Below, one piece after another: positions 43,417 through 52,470 of a stretch of 55,428 nucleotides of DNA. Source of the DNA: Saprospiraceae bacterium (lineage in GTDB: Bacteria; Bacteroidota; Bacteroidia; Chitinophagales; Saprospiraceae); NCBI GenBank assembly GCA_024103195.1, contig JAGFIW010000200.1, positions 1 through 55,428 of the forward strand, read 5' to 3'. The notes under the pieces are model-generated. The model was given only the letters and a program-made list of their open reading frames with translations. It was not told the DNA's origin and searched no databases. A program made the position numbers and the translations under genes. The stretch's first letter is position 1. The number at the start of each line of letters is the position of its first letter.

Positions 43417-44411
43417 TATCTGGCAATCAGGTCACGGGCCACGTCAAGCATGTCCATACGGGAATAAAAATGAGCGGCGGTCTGGCGGACCAACCGGTTT
43501 TCGGGGTATTCCTGCAGGGCCCGTGCATAGACTCTTTCGGCATCGGCAAAAAATTTCTCCTGCTCAAGGGCATAGGCGTAACTCAGCCATTGCTCTTCCC
43601 GGGTCAGTTGATCGTAATCCGGCATTTGTTCCACTTGTTCCCGGATACGCCCGGGGCCGGCGGCGTCCACCCGGAAAGTGATCGGCCGGGTTTTCAGTGC
43701 GGGGTTGGAGGCGCTGACGACCTGCCAGGTATAGGAGGCTCCATCCCGCAGACCCAATTCAGCCGCGGTGATGTCGAGGGAGGCAGCACTCAACTTCTTC
43801 ATCATGCGCTCCACCTTGCTGCCGTTTTCGTACAGCCGGAATTCATACTCATCCGCCTGGGGGTCATCGCCCCAGTAAAAACTCAGCGGCTCCATGGACA
43901 CCATCCCCTCGGTCAAAAGAGTCACCGACAAGGGATAATCCTGGCTGCTGAATCCTTTTATGCCGGCGGTGACATCCATGTGCCGGCGATGATGCTCCAC
44001 GACCGATTTTTCGTCTGTCGTTTCGTCCATACATTTCTCGATGAAGGAATAAAACCGGCTCATGAAGCTGAGACGGGCGGTTTTGCCGAGGGCCGCTTCC
44101 AGGGAATCAAGGCGGTAGGTCTTCCCTCCGTCGAGATTGACCGAACGGCCGTCACGGATGATACGCACAAAACAAGAGGCCGGCACCTGAATGCATCCCG
44201 GCGCCCGCAACACATCGGCCGGCATGACGGGGCGCTGATAGGACCGGCAGTCAGCCGCATAACGAACGACTGCCCGTTGGGCGGACGTCGTGCCCGCCCC
44301 GGGTTGACCTTCGCGGCAACCGGAGGCGGTGACTTTCCACCCTCCCTGGGCGTGCAAGCCAGCCATTGGCATTCCGAGAAAAAAGGCGGCGATCAGGAAA
44401 AAACGGTACAT
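43416..44411 (-). CDS. Secreted beta-sandwich/helical protein (DUF928-like layout), repeat-free
   Basis: A 331-residue exported protein, signal peptide MYRFFLIAAFFLGMPMAGLHAQ. N-terminal part about residues 25-125 with VRIIRDGRSVNL; then a short GIKG (TAGIKGFSSQDY) at about residue 148. Next a beta-sandwich (PLSFYWGDDPQADEYEFRLY, SYTWQVVSASNP), then a C-terminal helical part with YALEQEKFFADAERVYARAL. This is the same plan as the repeat protein at 40003-41688, where the GIKG segment is expanded into eleven repeats. By memory the plan resembles cyanobacterial DUF928 proteins; that link is inference. Lies 40 bases after the CHASE2 gene and overlaps metallopeptidase 1. Confidence 0.75.
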   Translation of the reverse strand: MYRFFLIAAFFLGMPMAGLHAQGGWKVTASGCREGQPGAGTTSAQRAVVRYAADCRSYQRPVMPADVLRAPGCIQVPASCFVRIIRDGRSVNLDGGKTYRLDSLEAALGKTARLSFMSRFYSFIEKCMDETTDEKSVVEHHRRHMDVTAGIKGFSSQDYPLSVTLLTEGMVSMEPLSFYWGDDPQADEYEFRLYENGSKVERMMKKLSAASLDITAAELGLRDGASYTWQVVSASNPALKTRPITFRVDAAGPGRIREQVEQMPDYDQLTREEQWLSYAYALEQEKFFADAERVYARALQEYPENRLVRQTAAHFYSRMDMLDVARDLIAR

Positions 44412-44451
44412 AGGTTTGCTTTATGGGTTAATGGGCCGAACCTGCGGAAAG

Positions 44452-45684
44452 TTACCTTTCTGCCGGTTGTCCCTTGTGTTTTTTTTGACGGCGCCTCCGG
44501 ATGAATTGCAGCACAGAGAAATACACGAGTTGGGTATCCACCGACAAGGCCAGCGCAATGAGGCCAAGGGAAAAATCCCATTTCAGCCGGTAGTGCTCAT
44601 AGAGATACATGATGATGAGAAATATGAGCGCGAACAACACAATCTGGATGACACGGGCTACCGGGTGATAGACGCCGTGGTAATGATGGCTGATCCAGAT
44701 GAAAATCAGGAGGCTGAAATAACACAACAAAAAGGCGAGAATCCCATTGACCCAGTCCGGTACCTGACGGACATAGGTGCTGTCGAGGATCATGGTGACG
44801 ATATTGGCATGGATGACCATGCCGAACATATCCGGCTTCCCTTTGCCGGAATACCGGATGTTCAATGGCGTGTAATACCGGTCCAGCACGGGATCGTTCC
44901 AGTCATCCGTCCCGGAATAGCCGACGATCACAATCTTGTCCTTCACCACACGACCGAGATCGTAGGTGGTATCCAGGACATTCTGGGGCTCCAGCCGGAT
45001 GAAATGGTCTTCGGTGGCGGTATAGTGGATGCGCTCCGTCGGCTTGCCTCTCGCCATCAAATCCGCTACGGCTGCCGGATCGAAATGCCGGGCCAATTGA
45101 ACGGCAAAGGCCATGACCTGCCCCTGAGGTCCGGGCTCCGAAGGACTGAAATACCGCACCGTCCGGGTTGGGTTGCCGGGAAAATTGGCAAATCCTACCT
45201 GGGTGTAATTGCTGAACATGGTATCATCCACCGCGACGGATTGAAAGATGTCCAGCGAGTCGTTGTAATCCCGCAACTCGGTGGCCAGGACGATCCGTTC
45301 ACCGCCCCGCTTCATGGTGGCCTGGAGCCGGGCATCCACGAGGCTGTCCTTTTGCCCGGAAAGAAAGATGTCCACCCCCAGCACCTTGGGTCCGGCATCC
45401 AGAATCCGGTCCAGCATGGCCGCGATCCGGGCCCGGTCGGGCCAACCGATGTTGACCAGCACAATACGGTCTTCCAGATCGATCTGCCTGTCCCTGATCT
45501 GGGAGTAATAGATATCGGTGACCTCGTAATCCTTCAGGCTGTGCCCCAGCGGATCCAGAAAATGGAGGTTCAGATAAATCCGCGATACCAGGACGATCAG
45601 GACGAAAATAAGGACCGCAATGAGGAAAGCATGCGGATCCAACAATCGTCTGATACCGGACCGGGGCTCTGTGGAATGTGACAT
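44452..45684 (-). CDS. CHASE2 membrane sensor protein a (no output domain)
   Basis: A 410-residue membrane protein. One TM at about residues 20-40, then an extracytoplasmic CHASE2 domain of about 240 residues (DIYYSQIRDRQIDLEDRIVL, GPKVLGVDIFLSG, DHFIRLEPQNVLDT, KIVIVGYSGTDDWND, DMFGMVIHANIVTMIL). Then three more TMs and a basic tail (RRRRQKKHKGQPAER). CHASE2 is normally fused to a kinase, cyclase or similar output; here there is none, so signalling must pass to a partner. Paralogous to the CHASE2 gene 121 bases upstream, roughly half the residues identical by eye. Confidence 0.9.
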   Translation of the reverse strand: MSHSTEPRSGIRRLLDPHAFLIAVLIFVLIVLVSRIYLNLHFLDPLGHSLKDYEVTDIYYSQIRDRQIDLEDRIVLVNIGWPDRARIAAMLDRILDAGPKVLGVDIFLSGQKDSLVDARLQATMKRGGERIVLATELRDYNDSLDIFQSVAVDDTMFSNYTQVGFANFPGNPTRTVRYFSPSEPGPQGQVMAFAVQLARHFDPAAVADLMARGKPTERIHYTATEDHFIRLEPQNVLDTTYDLGRVVKDKIVIVGYSGTDDWNDPVLDRYYTPLNIRYSGKGKPDMFGMVIHANIVTMILDSTYVRQVPDWVNGILAFLLCYFSLLIFIWISHHYHGVYHPVARVIQIVLFALIFLIIMYLYEHYRLKWDFSLGLIALALSVDTQLVYFSVLQFIRRRRQKKHKGQPAER

Positions 45685-45805
45685 ATCAATCGGATTATGT
45701 CCGGTTGGATTTCAAATATACGGTTACCGGCCCAATGCCCTGCCTGGAATGCCGAGGCCTGGGTTAAGGTTCCATGAATTCCTCTGGCAGCCGGATGCTC
45801 GCCTT

Positions 45806-47020
45806 CTATTTGGCGGCCTCCCCGGAGGTTCCGGATTTCTTGCGCCATTCGCGTTTGAAAAGCTTTTGCTGCTGCAGGGCCACATAGATCACCTGAGCGT
45901 CAACTACCAGCGCCAGAGCGAGAATGCCCTCTGAAAAATCCCACTTCAACAGGAACCGGTCGTACATCCAGGCAACCACAAAAAAGATCAATCCGAGCTG
46001 GACCAATTGCATCACCCGCGATCCCAAATAATACACGGGATAATACATACTGTGGATCCACATGGGGATCAGTACGTTCAGATAACACAAAAGAAAGGCG
46101 ATCAGCACGCTGATCCAGGTGGGCACTTCGCGGATGTACTTCCTGTCGAGGACCATCCGGATGATGTTGGCATGGATAACCATACCAAACATGTCCGGGG
46201 GGCTTTTTCCCGTGTAATGCGGGTTCATAGGGGTGTAATGACGATCGAGCATGGGGTCGTTCCATTCGCCCGTTCCTGTATAGCCGAGGATGACCATTTT
46301 GCCGGATACCAGACCGGTCAAATCCAGGGTGCTGTCGAGCACCTGGTCAGGATTGAGGCGGATGAAATGAGATTCTCCGGCCGAATAGTGGATGCGCTGC
46401 AGGCGGTTGCGCTCCTCCATCAGATACGCCTGAGCCCCGGGGTCAAAGGCACCGGCTATCTCCACGGCAAAGGCCTTGACGGGCCCATGCGGCCCTTTCT
46501 CTTCCGGACTGAAATGGCGCACCGTCCGGGTAGCATTCCCGGGAAAATTGATGAATCCCGTCCGGCACTCCTGCAGGAAATAGGGATCCGTGGCGGGCAT
46601 GTTCGTAAAGACTCCGGTAGGGTCGTGATAGGGCCCGAGGGCATCGGCCATGACCAGGGTCGATCCCCCGCGTTGCAGGACAGAGGCCAACAAGGAGTCC
46701 GTCGCCGGGTCCTGCCGGTCGGGAAAAAGAATGTCCACCCCGACAACCGCAGGGCCGGCATCCAGCAGGCGCTCCAGGATCCGGGCGATACGGGCCCGGT
46801 CAGGCCGCCCGGTGTTGACCAGCACGATCCGCTCGTCCAGATCGACATGCGGATCCCGGAGCTGGGAATAGACAATGTCCGTGATGTCGTAGTCCTCCAG
46901 CCGGTGGCTCAGGGGATTGAGAAAGTGGCGGTTGAAAGAAAGACTCGCGCCCAGGCCAATCAGCAGGAAGACGACGGCCGTCACATTGAAAGCATGGATG
47001 TTGAAGGGTTTCAGCCGCAT
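45806..47020 (-). CDS. CHASE2 membrane sensor protein b (no output domain)
   Basis: A 404-residue paralogue of CHASE2 protein a. The same order is seen: N-terminal TM, CHASE2 domain (DIVYSQLRDPHVDLDERIVL, GPAVVGVDILFPD, KMVILGYTGTGEWND, DMFGMVIHANIIRMVL), three C-terminal TMs and a short basic tail. The ATG at 47020 (MRLKPFNIHAF) is chosen; ATGs at 47044 and 47077 are in frame but give a Cys- and Arg-rich leader. It is the first gene of the minus-strand operon and divergent from caspase 4, with 107 bases between. Confidence 0.9.
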   Translation of the reverse strand: MRLKPFNIHAFNVTAVVFLLIGLGASLSFNRHFLNPLSHRLEDYDITDIVYSQLRDPHVDLDERIVLVNTGRPDRARIARILERLLDAGPAVVGVDILFPDRQDPATDSLLASVLQRGGSTLVMADALGPYHDPTGVFTNMPATDPYFLQECRTGFINFPGNATRTVRHFSPEEKGPHGPVKAFAVEIAGAFDPGAQAYLMEERNRLQRIHYSAGESHFIRLNPDQVLDSTLDLTGLVSGKMVILGYTGTGEWNDPMLDRHYTPMNPHYTGKSPPDMFGMVIHANIIRMVLDRKYIREVPTWISVLIAFLLCYLNVLIPMWIHSMYYPVYYLGSRVMQLVQLGLIFFVVAWMYDRFLLKWDFSEGILALALVVDAQVIYVALQQQKLFKREWRKKSGTSGEAAK

Positions 47021-47127
47021 ACGGTGACGGCCGGAGATATCCATCCGGCCACAAGCGATGCCCAATGTACGGCACAATTTCCTTCACACGGTGGACCCAC
47101 CCGCCTTAAAACCCCTAATTTCGTTGC

Positions 47128-50100
47128 ATGTTGCGTTCCATCCTGTTCATTTTCCTCGCCTCCATCACCGGCCTGCTTCAGGCCCAACCGCCTGGTGAAG
47201 GAGGGTCTTCCATCCGCACCCTGGGGCCAAGACCACCCAAAGGCATCACCAGGGCCGTCGTCATCGGGATTTCCGATTATCCCTCCCCCGGTATTCGGCC
47301 CCTCCAGTATGCCCACCGGGACGCATTGGCCTTTGCCGAATTTCTGCAATCCAACGCCGGCGGTCAGGTACCCGACAGCCTCATGCGGGTCCTGATCAAT
47401 GACGCCGCCACCCTCGCCGCCGTGGACGACGCCCTGTACTGGCTTCGCACCTCCTCCGGACCCGGTGACCAGGCCATCCTCTATTTTGCCGGTCACGGCG
47501 ACATTGAATTGGAAGCCCACTGGCAGTTCGGTTACCTGCTTTGCCACGACTCCCCTTCCCACAATTTCCGCAACAACGCCGTCCGCGTCGAAGACCTCGA
47601 CCTGCTGGCCATCGAACTGTCTTCCGTCAAGGAGGTTCGCACCGTATTCATCATTGACGCCTGTCGTTCGGGTTCCCTTTCCGAAGGCCGGCAGGTGCCG
47701 CATGAGCACCTGTCCAAACAGCAAGCCAATGAGGTGAGGATCCTGTCGTGCAAAAGCGACCAGATCTCCCTCGAAGGACCCCAGTGGGGCGGCGGCCGGG
47801 GATTGTTCACCTGGTCCCTTATCCAGGGTTTGCAAGGTCTCGCCAAGGACGAAGGTCTGGGGGATGATCCCGATCAGGTGACCCTGGAAGAACTGAGCGA
47901 ATTTCTTCGCCGTCAGCAACGCAAAGAATCCCAGTCCCTGGTACCGCCTACCCGGCAGGATCCCGTGGTGGTCGGACCCGAGACCTTCCCGCTGGCCCGT
48001 GTGGATCAGGACATCCTGGCGCAGGTCCGCGCCGAATCCCTCCTTCCGCCCGACCAGCAGGGATTGATCGCCAGCCGGTCCCTCGAACAGGAGCCCCATG
48101 ATATGACCCTGACAGGAGGATCCGCCTCCATGACCGGAGGACGACAATGGCTGGAAGCGGCCCGTCGCCACAACGTTTTGGAAGGCCTGGACCTCACCCC
48201 CCTCACGAAACTGCCCCCCGAAGAAATTCCGGCGGCCCTTCTCGCATTGATCGGGCGGAAGGAGGCCGAAACGTCTGCCCGGGAAATGTTCCGGCGGCAT
48301 TTCCTCCCCGCCGCAACGAAGATGCTGGAAGACTCCGTCCAATCCGAACGCTTGCGCCACACCCTGGCCATCCTGCTTCATGACCGCTCCCAGGAATACA
48401 TCAACCGCTATTTGAATGCCGATGTGCAGGATCTCGCCGACCGGAGTTATTACCGGCTGGGACAATCCGGATATCAGCAACACCCGGCACTTTTCCGGTT
48501 GGCGTTGAGCCTGCTGCCCCCGGATCACCCGCTGGTGCCCCGCCTGCATGTCAAAGGCGCTTACTTTACCGGCGTTTCCCTGCGGATCGCCGCCTTGTTC
48601 GAAACCGACATGTCCGCCGCCCTGGACTCCGCCCTGGCCTTCCAGCTCGAAGCCCTTGCGCTCGACGACAAAGCCCCTTATATCCACAATGAACTGGGCA
48701 TTCTCTACAAGTTCATGGAAAGGGATTCCCTCGCCGAATTCCACCTCCGGAGAGCCATGGATCTGGCCCCCTCCTGGGGCCTCCCCGTCAGCAACCTGTG
48801 CGGCCTCATGATCCGGCAGGAAAACTGGGAAGCCGCCTGGCAGCTGGCCGGCCAGGCCCTGAAACTGGTGCCGGAGTATTTCGGCATTCACATCCACCTC
48901 GGACAGCTGTACGAACATGGCGAAAACCTGTTCATGGCGGAACATCACTTCCGCACGGCCGAACGCCTCGATACCAACCACTTCATGCCCAACTCGCTGT
49001 TGGGCCACCTCTACCTGCGCACCACCGAATACGAAAAAGCGGAAAGCGAATTCAACCTGGCACGGAGCAAAAAGGGCGGCCTCAACATGTCGCTGTCCTC
49101 CCTGAGTATGCCCGTCATGGACAACATCCTCATGGCGGATATGCCGTTTAATCCCACGGATGATGTCCCGGAACAGGTCCTGCTGGAACGCATCCGTCAG
49201 AATCCGGATGATGCCGAAGCCCACTTCCACCTCGGCCTTATGTATATACGATGGCATCAGCTCGACAAAGCCGATTCATCCCTGAGAGAGGTGATCCGGA
49301 TCGACCCCGGCTATCCGGCGCTGTGGGAACAACTGGCCTGGCTGTACTACAGGATGGATCGCCTGGCCGAAGCCGATCTGGCCATGCGGCGTTTCTTCGA
49401 ACGCTCCATGCACACGGACATCCACCTGATGCTGCACGCCGGAATCCTCGAAGCCTGGGGCCGAACGGAAGAAGCCATATCCCTGTACGTCCGATTGACG
49501 GAACAGTGGGCCTGGCATCACCAGCCCTACAGGAATCTCGGACGGCTGTATGCAGAAACCGGCCGTCCGGATGAAGCGGAAAAAGTCTGGCTGCAATTCG
49601 CGAAACTCGCTCCGCAGGAAGCCCAAAACCACCTGTATCATCTGTATGCCTCCCGGGCGGATCAGGGCAAGGGTGACGACACCTGGAAAACCCGCCTGGC
49701 CCGCCTGCTTTCCGCTCAGTGTCTGCGGAATGCCGGTCCGGAAAAAGACCGGAATGATTCCGGTTTCGACATGGTTCCTGCAAAATCATCCGAACTGGAG
49801 GAGTATTACCGCTACTGCCTGCAGGGCAGAGAATCCCGGTTGCCTGACCAATGGAGGGAAAAGCCGGCAGTCTGTGAAAGATCGCTCAGGCTCCTGGATT
49901 CCCTGCTCCAGTCCTCCGGACAGGAAGAGGAACAGGCCGACCTGTTGTCACTCCGCAGCCGGATAGCCTTTCAGACCGGTGACCTGAGGGGCGCCATCAG
50001 GGATATGGAAAATGCGCTGGCGGCTTCGCCCGACCGGATCAGCCTCCAGGATCAACTCCTGAGGACCTGCCTCGACCATTCCCGACTGGACGAGGCACGC

Positions 50101-50556
50101 ACCCTCCTCGAAGGCCAATACCATCGCGACCGCCTGCGTTACCCCGACCATCTTGTACTTGCGCGTGCCTATATCCACGCCATGGATTTCACCCAGGCCC
50201 GCGGACTGCTCACGCTGACCGAAAAAGCCTGCCTGGAAGCTTCAACGCCCTGGAGCCTCAGAGAACTCCGGGCCCGCATCCTTTGGCTGTCCGGTGATCT
50301 GGCCGGTGCCCGGCAAGCCTACCTGAACCTGCTGCCCGAAGCGCCCACGCCCGAGATCGAATACTCCCTGGCCAGAATCGCCTCCCTGACCGGCCGCAAA
50401 GATGAGGCCATGCAAAGGCTGCAATCCCTCGTGGACAATGGATGGCACCAACGATCGGTATTCGCTTATGACCCTGTCTGGGATCCCGTCCGCAAATCGC
50501 CGGCTTTTCTCAACCTCATGGAAAAGAACCACCTGCTGCTGCCCGACGATGAATGA
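47128..50556 (+). CDS. Secreted caspase-fold/long-TPR protein 4
   Basis: A 1142-residue exported protein, signal peptide MLRSILFIFLASITGLLQAQ. The caspase domain has TRAVVIGISDYPS, H123 in LYFAGHGD and C179 in FIIDACRSG, with EGPQWGGGRGLFTWSLIQGL. The linker (about residues 350-490) shares LHDRSQEYINRYL and HPALFRLALSLLPPDH with the other three. About 600 residues of TPR-like helices follow (FQLEALALDDKAPYIHNELGIL, WQLAGQALKLVPEYFGIHIHLG), about 350 residues more than its paralogues. The tail EAMQRLQSLVDNG...DPVRKSPAFLNLM resembles the other tails. It ends 3 bases from the convergent metallopeptidase 2 gene. Confidence 0.9.
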   Translation: MLRSILFIFLASITGLLQAQPPGEGGSSIRTLGPRPPKGITRAVVIGISDYPSPGIRPLQYAHRDALAFAEFLQSNAGGQVPDSLMRVLINDAATLAAVDDALYWLRTSSGPGDQAILYFAGHGDIELEAHWQFGYLLCHDSPSHNFRNNAVRVEDLDLLAIELSSVKEVRTVFIIDACRSGSLSEGRQVPHEHLSKQQANEVRILSCKSDQISLEGPQWGGGRGLFTWSLIQGLQGLAKDEGLGDDPDQVTLEELSEFLRRQQRKESQSLVPPTRQDPVVVGPETFPLARVDQDILAQVRAESLLPPDQQGLIASRSLEQEPHDMTLTGGSASMTGGRQWLEAARRHNVLEGLDLTPLTKLPPEEIPAALLALIGRKEAETSAREMFRRHFLPAATKMLEDSVQSERLRHTLAILLHDRSQEYINRYLNADVQDLADRSYYRLGQSGYQQHPALFRLALSLLPPDHPLVPRLHVKGAYFTGVSLRIAALFETDMSAALDSALAFQLEALALDDKAPYIHNELGILYKFMERDSLAEFHLRRAMDLAPSWGLPVSNLCGLMIRQENWEAAWQLAGQALKLVPEYFGIHIHLGQLYEHGENLFMAEHHFRTAERLDTNHFMPNSLLGHLYLRTTEYEKAESEFNLARSKKGGLNMSLSSLSMPVMDNILMADMPFNPTDDVPEQVLLERIRQNPDDAEAHFHLGLMYIRWHQLDKADSSLREVIRIDPGYPALWEQLAWLYYRMDRLAEADLAMRRFFERSMHTDIHLMLHAGILEAWGRTEEAISLYVRLTEQWAWHHQPYRNLGRLYAETGRPDEAEKVWLQFAKLAPQEAQNHLYHLYASRADQGKGDDTWKTRLARLLSAQCLRNAGPEKDRNDSGFDMVPAKSSELEEYYRYCLQGRESRLPDQWREKPAVCERSLRLLDSLLQSSGQEEEQADLLSLRSRIAFQTGDLRGAIRDMENALAASPDRISLQDQLLRTCLDHSRLDEARTLLEGQYHRDRLRYPDHLVLARAYIHAMDFTQARGLLTLTEKACLEASTPWSLRELRARILWLSGDLAGARQAYLNLLPEAPTPEIEYSLARIASLTGRKDEAMQRLQSLVDNGWHQRSVFAYDPVWDPVRKSPAFLNLMEKNHLLLPDDE

Positions 50557-50559
50557 CGG

Positions 50560-52197
50560 CTACATGACCTGCACCTTGTAGGTCGCCCAGCGCTCCAGCC
50601 GGTCGTCATTCCCCATGATGAACAAAATCTGCGGGAACACCAGGATCCGCCCCGCAGGCGTTTGCACAGTGCGCCGCGGCTCTCCGTAGGCCTGCACCAC
50701 CTCCTGGCCGGATGCCCCCTCTTTGAGCCCTCTGGCTGTGGCGCCCGAATATCCCGGACGGGTCATGTGGACCAGCAAAAGGTCGGCCGATGCGATACGC
50801 TCATTGACCAGCAATACGGATTCCGGTCCCTGCCCGGGGTTCTTGTGAAAGTTCATCCCGTCGAGGGGACGGGTGTATTTGTCATCCACCCGGACATCAC
50901 TGCTGATCTTCGCCATGGTGAGATTGTCGATCCGCTCCGTCGCGGACAATCCTCCCGTCACAGGCACAAGAGGGAGCACTTCTCCGTCCAGCCGGGCCCG
51001 GTTGGTCGCCGCCAAAGCACTCCCCTTGGCTTCCTCCCCGACCAGGATGGCGCGGGCCTCCGGCTTTTTGCCCTGCATCGCCAGCAACACCGCCCGAAGG
51101 ATTTCCGCATCCTGCTCCGTCTTGGCCCACCCGTTCGACCGGGCGCGCTCACGGGCTTCCCAGATGGCATAAAATTCCGCCCTCGGATAATCCTTCAGCA
51201 AGGTGTACGCACAAGCCTTGTTGAGGTAGGCAGGCGCGTATCCGGGATCCAGGCTGATGGCCGCGTCAAAGTGGAGGATGGCCTGTCGCACCAATTGCAT
51301 GGGATCCACCGCCATCCCGCTACCGCGCGAAGCGGTCGAATACAGGTCGAGTTGTACCGGCAGCACAAAGGGTTTCTCTTCCTCCTTCATGCGGTCCATC
51401 GCATCGAGCAGGGCCGTCACGCCCAGGTTGTTGTAGATTTCCCGGCTTTGGTAACTTTTGAGGATTTCGCGGTAATACGTGTACGCCTCTCCGTACTGCC
51501 CGATGGCCGCCAGCAGGTTGCCCATTTCAAACAGGTCCACGAGGGATTCCAGGCGCTCGGCCGACCGTGTCGCCAGGGCTTTGCGGTCCGACAAGGAGGG
51601 ATAACCGTTGATCTCTTCCGGCAAACCGTAAGCCTCATACAGCTTGCCAATGACCTCGTTCCCCTCGTCAAACAACCCGTATCCCGCCGTGTAAGCCAGG
51701 AAACCGCCGAGATAATCCGCCTCGGTCTCGTGGGCGGTGGCATCCGCCACCTCGTTGAGGACCATACCGATGTTCAAGTCCTTGTTCTCGGCAACAAACC
51801 CCCGCCTCCAGGCATGCTTTTCGTAATAATGGGTCAACTCGTGGCCCAACAGGAAGGCGATACCCGCATCACCGTACGGCCGGCAGACCTCCAGGGCCTT
51901 GACCTCCAGCGAGATTTCCAGCTTGTCGTAATTCATGAAGGCCACATACTGCTCCTCGGGCCGGATCACCAGACCGGGTACCGGATAGCGAAAGTCCCCC
52001 CTGGCCTGGACCAGCCGGTTGTATATCTGCTGGATCCTGGATTCCTCCTCGGGGGATACGGGTGACGCCTGCTGGGACGAAAACCGGCTGGAAGCCGGCT
52101 TGTTGACCAGTGGCAAGGTGCGGAAACTGCGATCCTGGGCCTGAAGGGCACAGGTCATGATCAGGAAAAGGAACGGGGTCAGTTGCTTCTTCGTCAT
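50560..52197 (-). CDS. Secreted HExxH metallopeptidase-like/TPR protein 2
   Basis: A 545-residue paralogue of the protein at 41743-43416. Signal peptide MTKKQLTPFLFLIMTCALQAQ. The motif RLVQARGDFRYPVPG matches RLARARGDFRQPLPA of its paralogue. HELTH lies at residues 119-123 and ETEAD at 157-161. Both are followed by DYLGGFLAYTAGY. TPR-like helices (HFDAAISLDPGYAPAYLNKACAY) and a C-terminal beta domain (VVQAYGEPRRTVQTPAG, SmpA/OmlA-like GEP motif) follow. The ATG at 52197 precedes the signal peptide; the open frame upstream is ignored. Convergent with caspase 4. Confidence 0.82.
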   Translation of the reverse strand: MTKKQLTPFLFLIMTCALQAQDRSFRTLPLVNKPASSRFSSQQASPVSPEEESRIQQIYNRLVQARGDFRYPVPGLVIRPEEQYVAFMNYDKLEISLEVKALEVCRPYGDAGIAFLLGHELTHYYEKHAWRRGFVAENKDLNIGMVLNEVADATAHETEADYLGGFLAYTAGYGLFDEGNEVIGKLYEAYGLPEEINGYPSLSDRKALATRSAERLESLVDLFEMGNLLAAIGQYGEAYTYYREILKSYQSREIYNNLGVTALLDAMDRMKEEEKPFVLPVQLDLYSTASRGSGMAVDPMQLVRQAILHFDAAISLDPGYAPAYLNKACAYTLLKDYPRAEFYAIWEARERARSNGWAKTEQDAEILRAVLLAMQGKKPEARAILVGEEAKGSALAATNRARLDGEVLPLVPVTGGLSATERIDNLTMAKISSDVRVDDKYTRPLDGMNFHKNPGQGPESVLLVNERIASADLLLVHMTRPGYSGATARGLKEGASGQEVVQAYGEPRRTVQTPAGRILVFPQILFIMGNDDRLERWATYKVQVM

Positions 52198-52470
52198 GGA
52201 GAACGGAATGGGTGAACGAAATCCCTGCCTGCATACGGCAGGCATGATTTTGACTTGCCTTTGTATGTGATCAACAAGGCAAAGGTGGTCTCGGTACAAC
52301 CGGAAGGAAGCCGGTAACCTCTTTGGCTACGTTCAAATATACGGTTTGACAATGGGTTGACAGCCGGTCTCCGCCAAATCTTATATCTTGCCAAAGAGAA
52401 AACCCGGACTGCCTCGCCCCGCCAACATGGCTCACCCCATACCGTTGACACCCTGCCATCACCTATGATC

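Noticed and set aside
47116..47123. TAATTTCG as a promoter -7 box for caspase 4
   Set aside because: It ends 4 bases before the ATG, so a transcript would start inside the gene; the secreted start at 47128 is well supported by the signal peptide.
30917..50556. Cytosolic antiphage defence caspase (gasdermin-type) interpretation
   Set aside because: All four caspases carry signal peptides and no gasdermin-like, nuclease or NTPase gene is seen nearby; the envelope setting fits better.
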